This document shows positions 35,288-43,064 of a stretch of 64,000 bases of DNA, piece after piece (position 1 is the stretch's first letter; each line of letters opens with the position of its first letter). The notes below the pieces were generated by a model. The model did no database searches, was not told the origin of the DNA, and worked only from the letters and a program-made list of their open reading frames with translations. Both the position numbers and the translations under genes were made by a program. Origin of the DNA: Oscillospiraceae bacterium (lineage in GTDB: Bacteria > Bacillota > Clostridia > Oscillospirales > Acutalibacteraceae); contig SVOQ01000006.1 in NCBI GenBank assembly GCA_015066345.1, forward strand, positions 41,035 through 105,034, given 5' to 3'.

Positions 35288-35317
35288 AATATAACATAAA
35301 AAGCCGTTTCCTGTCAA
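35288..35317 (-). promoter_or_regulatory. Promoter of the FN3 gene cluster, embedded in a terminator
   Basis: TTGACA, 18 nt, TATATT on the minus strand. The -35 box lies in the loop of the upstream terminator hairpin and the spacer is formed by its right arm. Confidence 0.7.
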
Positions 35318-35330
35318 CGGAAACGGCTTA
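35299..35330 (-). terminator. Terminator of the 35414 gene
   Basis: AAGCCGTTTCC/GGAAACGGCTT, an 11-bp stem with a seven-base loop, ends in T on the minus strand. It overlaps the next promoter. Confidence 0.75.
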
Positions 35331-35413
35331 AAAGTAAATGTAAAAGTAACCAAAAAAATCCAAGGATTTTTATACACTAAAAATAAAAATTATAAACAAA
35401 CTTTAAATAAATT

Positions 35414-35884
35414 TTAAACAACCAATCTGTGGCGTACGCTGAAGAGAATATCTTCATCCTCGCGCTTGATTTCACGGGCGGAAACACCAACCGCGCTACG
35501 TGCCGTACCACCGGAAAGAGATATACGTACCCTCAGTGAATCGAGAGCCCTGTTCACACCCCTGCCGTCACCGAAAACAATGCAGTCAATGTTCTTGTAA
35601 CGCAGATCATTTTTCTCAATAAAGGCGGATATTTCGGAGGGGATTTCACCTAAAACTTCGTCACAGGCGAATATAATTTTATCATACTCAGCTATATCAA
35701 TATCGTAACCGCTGTAACGGTAATTTTTACGGGAACGGGCAATTTCGAAGTAACGGCTTAAATGGTTTTTACTACCGTTGCAACTTAAGGAAAGAGCCTT
35801 TGTATCACGCTTTCTCAAAGCACTTTCGTTACAGAGGGCATTTATGGTATCATCATCGGAACAGTACACAAATAAAGTCTTCAA
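35414..35884 (-). CDS. Hypothetical flavodoxin-fold-like protein (TTG start)
   Basis: I do not recognise this 156-residue protein with confidence. The pattern YDKIIFACDEVLGEIPSEISAFIEKNDL followed by NIDCIVFGDGRG resembles the second half of a flavodoxin-like alpha/beta fold, but the N-terminal phosphate loop typical of flavodoxins is not obvious (VYCSDDDTINA instead). The C-terminus is strongly basic and serine/arginine-rich. GAGGTG lies 5 nt before the TTG. It is monocistronic, with its own terminator. Confidence 0.5.
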   Translation of the reverse strand: MKTLFVYCSDDDTINALCNESALRKRDTKALSLSCNGSKNHLSRYFEIARSRKNYRYSGYDIDIAEYDKIIFACDEVLGEIPSEISAFIEKNDLRYKNIDCIVFGDGRGVNRALDSLRVRISLSGGTARSAVGVSAREIKREDEDILFSVRHRLVV

Positions 35885-36091
35885 AACAACACCTCACACA
35901 TCAAAAAATTAACAACATATTGTTAAAAACACATATTTCCACAACTACATATAGTATAGCATATATATGACAAAATGTCACGTTTTTCGACGAGAAAATC
36001 AAATATCTGCGTCTTGCACAAATACAACCCCTATACTTTGTATATATTTGCGAAAACATACATAACTATCCCCAATATATGGCAAAAACTA

Positions 36092-36120
36092 TTGCAAGAA
36101 CTATGCTTTTATGCTACTAT
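36092..36120 (+). promoter_or_regulatory. Promoter of the 36162 phosphoesterase gene
   Basis: TTGCAA, 17 nt, TACTAT with extended-10 TGC, about 40 nt before the start codon. The rest of the 277-bp gap to 35885 is AT-rich and I see nothing else in it. Confidence 0.6.
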
Positions 36121-36161
36121 AAACCTTACTATACACACTTTTAATAAAGAAGGTATTTTTA

Positions 36162-37337
36162 ATGAAACCCGTACGCACTTTTATACAGCAAAACGGCATC
36201 CGTGCCACCATTAAAATCCAAAAACCCATCCATAAAATCACCAAGGGTAAAATAGCAAAATCCTCGTTTATTTCCGCTATTAATATGCCTTTTGTAGGAA
36301 CGGATGTCAAGATTATAAAAGAAAACGAAACCTCGACTTTTATTGCTAAATTCAACCCCGACGGTACATACAGTAATGAGGATTTCAAGATCCTTACTTT
36401 CACCGACCTTCATATGGACGATGACTTCGATTTAAATAACAAAACACTTCAGCTTGTGGTTGATAATATTGTTACGGAAAAACCCGACCTTGTTATATTC
36501 ACAGGTGACTGTATCTGCGGTAAATATCAACAGATTGATGCTATTCAATTCGGTCAGATGATGGAGAATTTAGGTGTTTACTGGGCTTACGCTTTCGGTA
36601 ACCACGAAGCACGTGCAGAAAAAGAATTCTTTAAATACCTTATTTTCAAAAGCCTTTCCGATTTTCCCCACTGTCTTTCAAAATTCGGTAAACCGGAGCT
36701 TTTCGGTTACGGTAACTTCATAATCAATATTATGGACTCCGAAAAGGACCTTCGCCAGAGCCTTGTGCTTTTCGACTCAGGCAGGGATTTCTGCGAACCC
36801 CATATTACAAATGACAATGTCCCCTTTACTAAGGAGGACGGTTACGACTATATAAAACCCTCACAGATTCAGTGGTACAAGGATGAAATCACCGCTTTAA
36901 AAAAGGAATACGGCAAAGCAACATCAATGCTTTATATGCATATCCCGATTCCTGAGTACAATGATGTTTTCAACATGGAAAAAGAGGCGGACGGCTCATA
37001 CACACCCACGGGAAAAGCGGAGATTCTCTACGGTGTGCAGTATGAAAATGTAGGTTCTTCAAAATACAACAGCCACCTCTTTGATGCTATGAAGGAAATG
37101 GGCGCTCAGGCAATTTTTGCAGGTCACGACCACGTTAACGACTGGGCGGCAAAATACGAGGGTATATGGCTTGTATATACTCAGAGTGGCGGTTACAATT
37201 GCTACGGTATGGGCGCTTACAACAATACATTCTTCTGGGAAGAAAAAGACTGGCTTCAGGGCTCAACCCTCACCACCATAAAACCCGACGGCACTATAAC
37301 CCTTGAACAGAAGAAAAACTCGAGATTTTTAAAATAA
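36162..37337 (+). CDS. Calcineurin-like metallophosphoesterase
   Basis: A 391-residue cytoplasmic metallophosphoesterase, with no signal peptide. The dimetal site appears as FTDLHMDD, FTGDCICGK, GNHEARAE, YMHIPIPE and FAGHDHVND, a complete set. It resembles the purple-acid-phosphatase-like, Dcr2-type branch. Another member of this branch lies at 45769 in this window. The first 70 residues are a separate beta-rich cap. AGAAGG precedes the ATG. The substrate is unknown. Confidence 0.85.
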   Translation: MKPVRTFIQQNGIRATIKIQKPIHKITKGKIAKSSFISAINMPFVGTDVKIIKENETSTFIAKFNPDGTYSNEDFKILTFTDLHMDDDFDLNNKTLQLVVDNIVTEKPDLVIFTGDCICGKYQQIDAIQFGQMMENLGVYWAYAFGNHEARAEKEFFKYLIFKSLSDFPHCLSKFGKPELFGYGNFIINIMDSEKDLRQSLVLFDSGRDFCEPHITNDNVPFTKEDGYDYIKPSQIQWYKDEITALKKEYGKATSMLYMHIPIPEYNDVFNMEKEADGSYTPTGKAEILYGVQYENVGSSKYNSHLFDAMKEMGAQAIFAGHDHVNDWAAKYEGIWLVYTQSGGYNCYGMGAYNNTFFWEEKDWLQGSTLTTIKPDGTITLEQKKNSRFLK

Positions 37338-37420
37338 GCTTTGAATTCACAAATTATTAACCGTTTGTTTCAAATTGTTCACAACTAATTAATATGGAAT
37401 TTATTTTTTAGGTTTATAGT

Positions 37421-37468
37421 GTAATCAACGGAACGGAAATCATCCACACATCCGTTTCTGTTGATTAC
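37421..37468. repeat. Imperfect inverted repeat of 17-18 bp arms
   Basis: GTAATCAACGGAACGGA and TCCGTTTCTGTTGATTAC face each other across 13 bases, with one mismatch and one extra base. There is no T-run, so it is not a standard terminator. It lies between the phosphoesterase gene and the promoter of the TIM-barrel gene. Confidence 0.6.
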
Positions 37469-37508
37469 ATTTCATTCCTATCTCCTTATTTCCATATTTA
37501 CCCCTAAG

Positions 37509-37541
37509 AAAAAAGCGCCTGTGTTAAACGGGTGCTTTTTT
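37509..37541 (+). terminator. Terminator after the 36162 gene
   Basis: AAAAAAGCGCC and GGTGCTTTTTT pair with one G-T wobble and end in a T-run. It lies 170 nt beyond the stop codon. Confidence 0.65.
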
Positions 37542-37543
37542 CA

Positions 37544-37571
37544 TTGACAAAAATCTTTAAAGTGCTACTAT
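37544..37571 (+). promoter_or_regulatory. Promoter of the 37603 gene
   Basis: TTGACA, 16 nt, TACTAT with extended-10 TGC, beginning right after the preceding terminator. Confidence 0.65.
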
Positions 37572-37602
37572 ATTAATATATTTTCATTTGGGGAGAATTT
37601 TT

Positions 37603-38472
37603 ATGATTTTATCTCAGACAACATCCTGTGCCTCAAAATTCGGTGAAGAAAAATCAATTGAAATCATTGCAAATGCGGGTTTTGATGCTATTGACTACAA
37701 TATGGAAAGTCTTAAGGACGATAAGGGTATTTTATTTTCCGATAATTACAAGGATTACGTTTTAAACCTCCTTGAAGTTGCTAAGAAAAATAACGTTTGT
37801 TTTAATCAGGGTCACGCCGTAGGTTATATCCCCCACGAGGACCACGATACCGTACTTAAACTGCTTATCGAAAAGAATGTGAGAGCTATTGAAATCGCGG
37901 GGCTTCTCGGTATCAGAACACTCGTTATCCATCCCGTGGCATTCGGTCAGTATGTTGGCAGAGAGGAATACCTTTTCCATAAAAATATGGAATATTTCAA
38001 GGGTCTTTTACCCTATGCCGAAAACTATGGTGTTAAACTTGCCTGTGAAAATATGTGGTGCGGTGATAAACGAAAGGGTGTTACAATCGGCAGCGTATGC
38101 GGTAACCCCTTTGAACACGCAAAGTATATTGATGAAATTAACAGTGAGTTTTTGGTTGCCTGTCTTGATGTGGGTCATTGCAGTCTTGCGGGACGCGAAG
38201 CGCAGGACTGTATACGGGTTTTAGGTGACAGATTACAGGCTCTTCACATTCACGACAACGATTACCTGGACGATATGCACACCCTACCGGGACTCAGCGA
38301 AATGAATTGGGACGAAATAACAAAAGCCCTCGCCGATATTAATTATAAAGGTGACTTTACCTTTGAAACCGACCATTTCTTTGACTCCCTCAACACAATC
38401 GAAGAAACCGAAACAGGTATGAAATTAGCCGCTTTAATAGGCAGAAAGCTCATTTCGAAAATTGAAAATTAA
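37603..38472 (+). CDS. Sugar phosphate isomerase/epimerase (AP endonuclease 2-like TIM barrel)
   Basis: A 289-residue TIM-barrel protein of the xylose-isomerase-like family. It shows the usual FNQGHAVG, LVIHPVAFG, ACENMW and LDVGHCSLAG stretches, and its metal ligands are spread over LHIHDND and FETDHF. Such enzymes interconvert sugars, keto-sugars or inositols. The specific substrate cannot be told. GGGGAG precedes the ATG used. The track's start five codons upstream lacks a site. It is followed by a terminator and appears monocistronic. Confidence 0.85.
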   Translation: MILSQTTSCASKFGEEKSIEIIANAGFDAIDYNMESLKDDKGILFSDNYKDYVLNLLEVAKKNNVCFNQGHAVGYIPHEDHDTVLKLLIEKNVRAIEIAGLLGIRTLVIHPVAFGQYVGREEYLFHKNMEYFKGLLPYAENYGVKLACENMWCGDKRKGVTIGSVCGNPFEHAKYIDEINSEFLVACLDVGHCSLAGREAQDCIRVLGDRLQALHIHDNDYLDDMHTLPGLSEMNWDEITKALADINYKGDFTFETDHFFDSLNTIEETETGMKLAALIGRKLISKIEN

Positions 38473-38490
38473 ATTCCTTTGTTATAACAG

Positions 38491-38515
38491 AACCCGTTGC
38501 ATAGCAATGGGTTTT
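38491..38515 (+). terminator. Terminator after the 37603 gene
   Basis: AACCCGTTGC/GCAATGGGTT, 10 bp with one G-T wobble, loop ATA, then TTTTG. Confidence 0.65.
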
Positions 38516-38622
38516 GCCGTTTATGTAGAAAAAACAACCGAATACCCCAAAGCCCTTGAAAAAGAAAAGCAAAACCCATAAACTATAATCACAAAGGGTA
38601 CCTGAAAGAAAGGTGGCGTAAA

Positions 38623-39057
38623 ATGAATTTCAAATTTTTCATTGATAAGCATCGTGAGGAGGAAGTGATAGTTTACGCTCACGAAAAAAATCAAATCGTT
38701 TATGAAATAGAAAGAATTGTACAACAAAGCAACCACGATTTGTTTGGTTATACAGAAACCGAGGCTAAAAAGCTGAACCTGCTTGACGTTAATTGCTTTA
38801 TAACCGAAAGCAACAAAACGTACGCTATTACAAACGAAAAGCTACAGGTTAAAATGCGATTATACGAGGTTGAAGGCATACTTAATGATAGCTTTATAAA
38901 AATCAATCAATCCTGCATTGCTAACATACGGCAGATAGAAAAGATAGAAGCAACCTTCTCGGGTTCACTTTCGGTTGTTTTCAAAAACGGCTACACAGAC
39001 TATATTTCAAGAAGGAATTTAAAAGCTGTAAAAGAAAGGTTGGGTGTTAAATTATGA
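38623..39057 (+). CDS. LytTR-family DNA-binding regulator
   Basis: A 144-residue transcription regulator. The C-terminal two thirds form a LytTR domain, with CFITESNKTYAITNEKLQVKMRLYEVE, then FIKINQSCIANIRQIEKI and GYTDYISRRNLKAVKERLG. There is no receiver domain, so it is a stand-alone LytTR. The site AAAGGTGG precedes the ATG. A promoter-like TTGAAA-17-TAAACT lies at 38556. It overlaps the DUF3021 gene by 4 bp, the well-known LytTR/DUF3021 pair whose membrane partner probably controls the regulator. Confidence 0.9.
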   Translation: MNFKFFIDKHREEEVIVYAHEKNQIVYEIERIVQQSNHDLFGYTETEAKKLNLLDVNCFITESNKTYAITNEKLQVKMRLYEVEGILNDSFIKINQSCIANIRQIEKIEATFSGSLSVVFKNGYTDYISRRNLKAVKERLGVKL

Positions 39058-39479
39058 ATAAATACTTAAAGTCATTTTTATTGAGAGGTCTTATTTTTGG
39101 AGGCTTCGGTCCTATAATTCTTGGGATAATTTATTTCTGCATCTCGATATTCCATCACGAAATAATCTTCGGCGGAACCGAGATTTTATTAGGAATAATC
39201 TCCGTTTACATTATGGCATTTGTCCACGCAGGTGCAAGTATTTTCAATCAGATAGAAGAATGGGGCTTGAATAAATCAATAGCTTTTCACTTCGGCACAC
39301 TTTATCTTGCCTATTCCCTGTGCTACCTTATAAACAGTTGGATTCCCTTTGACATCAAAGTATTCGGCATATTCACCGCAATATTTATCGGAGTTTACTT
39401 TGTAATATGGACCATAGTTTACCTCTGTGTAAGAAATGCAAGTAAAAAGCTTAATGCAAAGCTAAAGGCTAATATATAA
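39054..39479 (+). CDS. DUF3021 membrane protein
   Basis: A 141-residue protein with four hydrophobic spans (about 10-30, 42-62, 75-95, 103-125) and a lysine-rich C-terminus, as in DUF3021 proteins. Its ATG overlaps the stop of the LytTR gene (ATGA). In this arrangement the membrane protein is thought to hold the regulator inactive, as in LytTR regulatory systems of streptococci, but the signal is unknown here. A strong terminator follows. Confidence 0.85.
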   Translation: MNKYLKSFLLRGLIFGGFGPIILGIIYFCISIFHHEIIFGGTEILLGIISVYIMAFVHAGASIFNQIEEWGLNKSIAFHFGTLYLAYSLCYLINSWIPFDIKVFGIFTAIFIGVYFVIWTIVYLCVRNASKKLNAKLKANI

Positions 39480-39484
39480 ACGAA

Positions 39485-39527
39485 ACCTCCGTACAGACCG
39501 CAATCTGTACGGAGGTAATTTTTTATT
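39485..39527. terminator. Bidirectional terminator between convergent genes
   Basis: ACCTCCGTACAGA/TCTGTACGGAGGT, a perfect 13-bp stem with a six-base loop, followed on the plus strand by a T-run. It can also end the esterase operon from the other side. Confidence 0.85.
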
Positions 39528-39581
39528 TTAAAAATCATATTCTGCGGCAATTTTTTCAAAATCTTTCAGAAATTGACTCAT
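39528..39581 (-). CDS. Possible 17-residue microprotein after the esterase gene
   Basis: An ATG with AGGTGATTAAT before it begins MSQFLKDFEKIAAEYDF, ending just ahead of the shared terminator. It is too short for the ORF track. It sits 16 nt after the esterase stop and its composition (amphipathic, charged) could be a real microprotein or the left-over start of a lost gene. There is no homologue I can name. Confidence 0.3.
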   Translation of the reverse strand: MSQFLKDFEKIAAEYDF

Positions 39582-39597
39582 ATTAATCACCTGTTAT

Positions 39598-40407
39598 TCA
39601 GAAATACTTTTCAGCATAATCCTCAATTATTTCCCTTGATTTTATTTTAGCTTCCGGGTCCTTATCAAGAGCGTGACCTGAATTTTCAAAAAGCAGAGCA
39701 TCGTGCTTAACGTCGTTTTCTTCAAGTAAGTCCAAGAATTTTTCAATATGCCACATAGGAATAAGATCGTCGGACTTTCCGTAAAAAACCGCAGTAGGTA
39801 TACACTCTTTACTGACATAATTTATAGGCGAAATCCTCGCAAGAGCATTCTGCACCTCGGCATTGGACAAATTATCCTTGGTAACGTGGAAACCGCTGCA
39901 CTTTGAAATGATACTGTATTTCCATTCCTCAAATTCACCCGAAATTCCCATAAGAAAATCAGGCTCACCAAATATTACGGGAGGACAGTAAACACAAGCC
40001 GCCACAGGTTTTATTGGTGATTCATCACACCTTATGTAGGCATAAAGAAGAGAAAGATGTCCCCCTGCAGAACCACCCGACAACATCACTTTTTTGATAT
40101 CGAATCCATATTCGGAGCATTTAATTTTTATGGTTTTAAGTGCCGATGTTATATCGTCAAGTTCATTAAAAACACTTAAATCTTCCGAAACAAATCGGTA
40201 GTTCATTGTGACACATATACACCCTCTGTCTGAAAAATACTTCGCATCGGGGTGGTGTATAGTTTTGTCACCATCGTGCCATCCGCCACCATGAATAAAG
40301 AGTATAACTCCCTCACTGTATTTCACGTTTTCGGGAATAAAAATATCAATCCTGTGTCTTTCGTGATTGCCGTACACAACTTCATTTAAAATAATAGTTT
40401 TATCCAT
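39598..40407 (-). CDS. Alpha/beta hydrolase (BD-FAE/HSL-like esterase)
   Basis: A 269-residue cytoplasmic esterase. The oxyanion motif HGGGW, the nucleophile in LSGGSAGGH, the acid near IPTAVFYGKSDDLIP and the catalytic histidine in ENSGHALD make a complete triad of the hormone-sensitive-lipase/BD-FAE type, commonly carbohydrate or acyl-ester hydrolases. The ATG has GAGG 7 nt upstream. The track's TTG overlaps the upstream stop. It is 2 nt after the GH99-like gene, so the two probably act on the same glycan. Confidence 0.88.
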   Translation of the reverse strand: MDKTIILNEVVYGNHERHRIDIFIPENVKYSEGVILFIHGGGWHDGDKTIHHPDAKYFSDRGCICVTMNYRFVSEDLSVFNELDDITSALKTIKIKCSEYGFDIKKVMLSGGSAGGHLSLLYAYIRCDESPIKPVAACVYCPPVIFGEPDFLMGISGEFEEWKYSIISKCSGFHVTKDNLSNAEVQNALARISPINYVSKECIPTAVFYGKSDDLIPMWHIEKFLDLLEENDVKHDALLFENSGHALDKDPEAKIKSREIIEDYAEKYF

Positions 40408-40409
40408 AA

Positions 40410-41540
40410 TCAATCCTCAGAAAAAACTTCTTTTATGGCTTCAAGATAGCCGTAGCCATACAGGTCGTCGGGCTCAAGATAACTGGTTTCCGTCCACTCA
40501 TTCCAACTGTTCACGGTTATAAACGGAGCTTTCATTATTTTGTTTTCCGTTGATTTATCTGCAAAAGCCTTTATTTTTTCACAAGCTGTTCTGAAATTCT
40601 CGGGTGTGTTATCTACAACCACACCGGGAACGAATTCATTAAATCTCACGTTATTATCCCAGCCGACGGAAATATTGGGGTAGAAAGGAATATTAAGGTT
40701 TTCACATTCACCTTCAATTGCATTTATGTAATTGTCAGTAACCTCGGTAAATTCACCGTCAAGATCCGTTGAGCACCCCCAGTTATAGCTTGTAACCGAC
40801 GAAGCACCCAAATAATCATACATCTGCGAAGACTTAACACCCTTTTGTGAATCATCATCACGAAGCCAGTTAAACACACGGTCACGCCAATGTATAAACT
40901 GAAGATGCAAACCCTTGAATCCCGCCTCAACGGTTTTTCGGTTAAATTCTTCAATTGCTTTTTTACATTCATCGCTTGTACCAAAGGAACGGATAAAATT
41001 GTCAATATCAAAAATCATATAAACGGGACAACCGTCTATACAGTAATAATTTTCTTTAAGAAAATATTTTTCAATGGTTCTGTCGCATATTTCCGAAAAA
41101 ATCTTCGGAGTAACCACACCACTCCATATAACCGTTTCAAGGTCATTATCAGAATTCCTCTTATCCCACAAATGATTTGCGTTATGGTTTGCCCACATAA
41201 GGCAGAATTTCATATCCGTGTTATTTTTGGCTTTCAAAAAACCGTCATTAAGGCAGTTTTCAAGGAATGGACGGTTATCATACCAGTACCAGTCGTAAAT
41301 AAATACATTTACACCGTGGGAAACGGCACACTCAATCTGCTTTTCCATAACGGTGCAATCCGCCTCATTCTCGTAACCCCACAAGGGTACACGTGGCCAA
41401 CGACAACCCTTATAACCCTTATCGGTCATAGCCTTAACCGTCTGCCACTCACCTATTCCGTCCGGCCAGAAAATACGTGTACGAGGCTCATCCCCTGTAT
41501 AGGACGGCCATACAAAAGCGGCAATATCATATTTTTTCAT
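40410..41540 (-). CDS. GH99-like (WbsX-type) glycan-active protein
   Basis: A 376-residue protein with the N-terminal pattern YDIAAFVWPSYTGD and EWQTVKAM, and NVFIYDWYWYDNRPFLE and KFCLMWANHNANHLW further in. These recall the WbsX/GH99-like family found in polysaccharide loci. The TIM barrel's conserved acids near the C-terminus (SWNEWTE) are present. No signal peptide. The track's start is 13 codons too early; GAGGTG precedes the ATG at 41540. It is paired with the esterase downstream. Confidence 0.85.
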   Translation of the reverse strand: MKKYDIAAFVWPSYTGDEPRTRIFWPDGIGEWQTVKAMTDKGYKGCRWPRVPLWGYENEADCTVMEKQIECAVSHGVNVFIYDWYWYDNRPFLENCLNDGFLKAKNNTDMKFCLMWANHNANHLWDKRNSDNDLETVIWSGVVTPKIFSEICDRTIEKYFLKENYYCIDGCPVYMIFDIDNFIRSFGTSDECKKAIEEFNRKTVEAGFKGLHLQFIHWRDRVFNWLRDDDSQKGVKSSQMYDYLGASSVTSYNWGCSTDLDGEFTEVTDNYINAIEGECENLNIPFYPNISVGWDNNVRFNEFVPGVVVDNTPENFRTACEKIKAFADKSTENKIMKAPFITVNSWNEWTETSYLEPDDLYGYGYLEAIKEVFSED

Positions 41541-41606
41541 AATACACACCTCGCAGATTTTGGTGAGATAAATGTTCAAACGGAGCTTTTTGTTTTGTTG
41601 TTAAAT

Positions 41607-42044
41607 CTATGCTCTTACCGGTTCGCCGTATTCTCGTTTCATTGCTTCCATTGAAACTACCCACTGTTTGCCGAATTTACATACATCAACACCGTTAACA
41701 AGCTTGCCGTATGCAATTGCCTTGCGGAGTGTACTTTCGTTCAAATTCCAAAGGAATGTTGCATCGCTGAAAGCCATAAGTCCGTCAAAGGGTGTTTTAA
41801 TTTCTTCGCCATTTGCCCAAAGCTCATCGCAAGAGATGTCAATATCATCATTCCATATAATGCCGTAACCGCCTTGGTCAACTATTACCGAACTGAAAAG
41901 TTCAGGTGAATCCTTAAGGGATAAAAAGAAACTGTACTTTTCAAAAAGCGGTGCAACATCATAAATCTTTGTTACACCCTCGCAAAACTGTACGCTGAGC
42001 TTGTAATCAGGCAGAGCATTTACATTTTTAACCTTATGAAACAT
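41607..42044 (-). CDS. DUF2442-family protein with C-terminal helix-turn-helix-like segment
   Basis: A 145-residue protein. Residues 1-85 match DUF2442 (VKNVNALPDYKLSVQFCEGVTKIYDV). The remaining helical end (DATFLWNLNESTLRKAIAYGK) resembles the HTH-like segment of antitoxin-type proteins. It is 12 nt after the DUF4160 gene and translated from AAGGAGG. DUF4160-DUF2442 pairs are widespread and thought by analogy to behave like a toxin-antitoxin unit. The promoter upstream of DUF4160 has a palindrome that this protein could bind. Confidence 0.7.
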   Translation of the reverse strand: MFHKVKNVNALPDYKLSVQFCEGVTKIYDVAPLFEKYSFFLSLKDSPELFSSVIVDQGGYGIIWNDDIDISCDELWANGEEIKTPFDGLMAFSDATFLWNLNESTLRKAIAYGKLVNGVDVCKFGKQWVVSMEAMKREYGEPVRA

Positions 42045-42056
42045 ACAAAAACCTCC

Positions 42057-42311
42057 TTACTCAAGAGGAGAAAGAGTGATAAACTCCTGTGTTTCCCAAA
42101 TCTTTAAAAGCTCATCCTTGTGCATAGCACTCCATTCGAGAACCATTTCAAGTGCTTTCTTGGGAAGTTCTCCTTCTAAAACAGTACCGTCGTTAATACA
42201 AATTGCAGCCATGTGGTCACCGTAAATTGCGTGGAAGTGCGGTGGATTATGTTCTGACTGCTGAAAATACATACGGATAACAATTCCGTAAAATCTTGAT
42301 AATACAGGCAT
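42057..42311 (-). CDS. DUF4160 protein, probable partner of DUF2442
   Basis: An 84-residue DUF4160 protein with the hallmark GIVIRMYFQQSEHNPPHFHA and the end motif WSAMHKDELLKIWE. AAAGGAGA precedes the ATG. It is the first gene of a two-gene unit with a strong promoter whose spacer is an inverted repeat. Toxin activity has not been shown for this family to my knowledge, so the pairing is suggestive only. Confidence 0.8.
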   Translation of the reverse strand: MPVLSRFYGIVIRMYFQQSEHNPPHFHAIYGDHMAAICINDGTVLEGELPKKALEMVLEWSAMHKDELLKIWETQEFITLSPLE

Positions 42312-42335
42312 CGGATAATCTCTCCTTTCACTTGT

Positions 42336-42364
42336 ATTGTATCACTGTATCGTGATATTGTCAA
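42336..42364 (-). promoter_or_regulatory. Promoter with embedded operator, DUF4160-DUF2442 unit
   Basis: TTGACA, 17 nt, TACAAT on the minus strand. The inverted repeat TATCAC-nnnnnn-GTGATA (42340-42357) fills the spacer and touches the -10, exactly where a repressor would block polymerase. Autoregulation by the HTH-bearing partner is the likely reading. Confidence 0.75.
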
Positions 42365-42439
42365 TAAATATTATAGCATCAAACAAACGATTTATACATT
42401 TTCCAGCTGTATTTTCATCATATCACAGAAAAATACTGC

Positions 42440-42660
42440 TTTCAATAAAAGCGATATATTTGTGTGGTGAAATATTTTGGTGAAATATTTTTCTTGCGAA
42501 AAATATGAAATATAGTGATATTCCGCCTATGGCGCAGTGATATATTTTACAATGCAAAATGTGATATTTCTGCCTATGGCAGAGGTGATATTCTATTCGC
42601 AAGCAACTCGGCTTTAGCCGAATATCACTACAAAGCAATATCACTTTCGAAGAAAATAAA
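42440..42660. repeat. Linker-hairpin array with GTGATATT linkers
   Basis: Non-coding. GTGATAT occurs four times at spacings of about 22-25 nt, each followed by a small palindrome (GCC-tat-GGC, TTTTAC..GCAAAA-like, CTGCC-tat-GGCAG, CGGCT-tt-AGCCG), and then AATATCAC twice inverted. It uses the same plan as the array at 2.8-3.1 kb with different linker letters. It fills the gap between the DUF4160 promoter and the tRNA terminator, and no gene is visible. Confidence 0.7.
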
Positions 42661-42683
42661 ACTCGCATAAGCGAATAGAACTG

Positions 42684-42714
42684 AAAAAGACTTCACAAAA
42701 GTGAAGTCTTTTTT
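42684..42714 (-). terminator. Terminator of the tRNA-Ala gene
   Basis: AAAAAGACTTCAC/GTGAAGTCTTTTT, a perfect 13-bp stem with AAAA loop, directly after the CCA end on the minus strand. Confidence 0.85.
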
Positions 42715-42715
42715 C

Positions 42716-42791
<76 letters not shown>

Positions 42792-42794
42792 ATG

Positions 42795-42872
42795 TTTGTG
42801 CTATGCAATGAAGTACTGCGTAATGAAGTTGCCTTCGGCAAACGATGTGCTCACGCAATGAAGTTTCTTTCG
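42795..42872. repeat. Short linker-hairpin array in the tRNA leader
   Basis: Between the tRNA promoter and the mature 5' end, AATGAAGT occurs three times, separated by palindromes such as GCC-ttc-GGC. It follows the scheme of the arrays at 2.8 and 42.5 kb. The transcript would carry about 90 nt of this before RNase P cuts it. Confidence 0.6.
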
Positions 42873-42887
42873 GCACACTACTGTAGA

Positions 42888-42916
42888 AGTATAGCATTTA
42901 AATGTTATTTCGTCAA
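42888..42916 (-). promoter_or_regulatory. Promoter of tRNA-Ala
   Basis: TTGACG, 17 nt, TATACT with extended-10 TGC on the minus strand, about 90 nt before the mature tRNA. Confidence 0.7.
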
Positions 42917-42993
42917 GGGAAACTTGCTTTTTTGTCCAAAAAAACTATTAACTTTTTGTTTATATTATTGTATGAATTTTGTTAATATAATGT

Positions 42994-43022
42994 TTACAAA
43001 ATTATAATAATTGTGATATAAT
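42994..43022 (+). promoter_or_regulatory. Promoter of the 43065 gene
   Basis: TTACAA, 17 nt, TATAAT, about 36 nt before the start codon. Confidence 0.65.
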
Positions 43023-43064
43023 TAAATGTGTTTAGACTAAATCTTTTTTGAAAGGATTGTTTTT

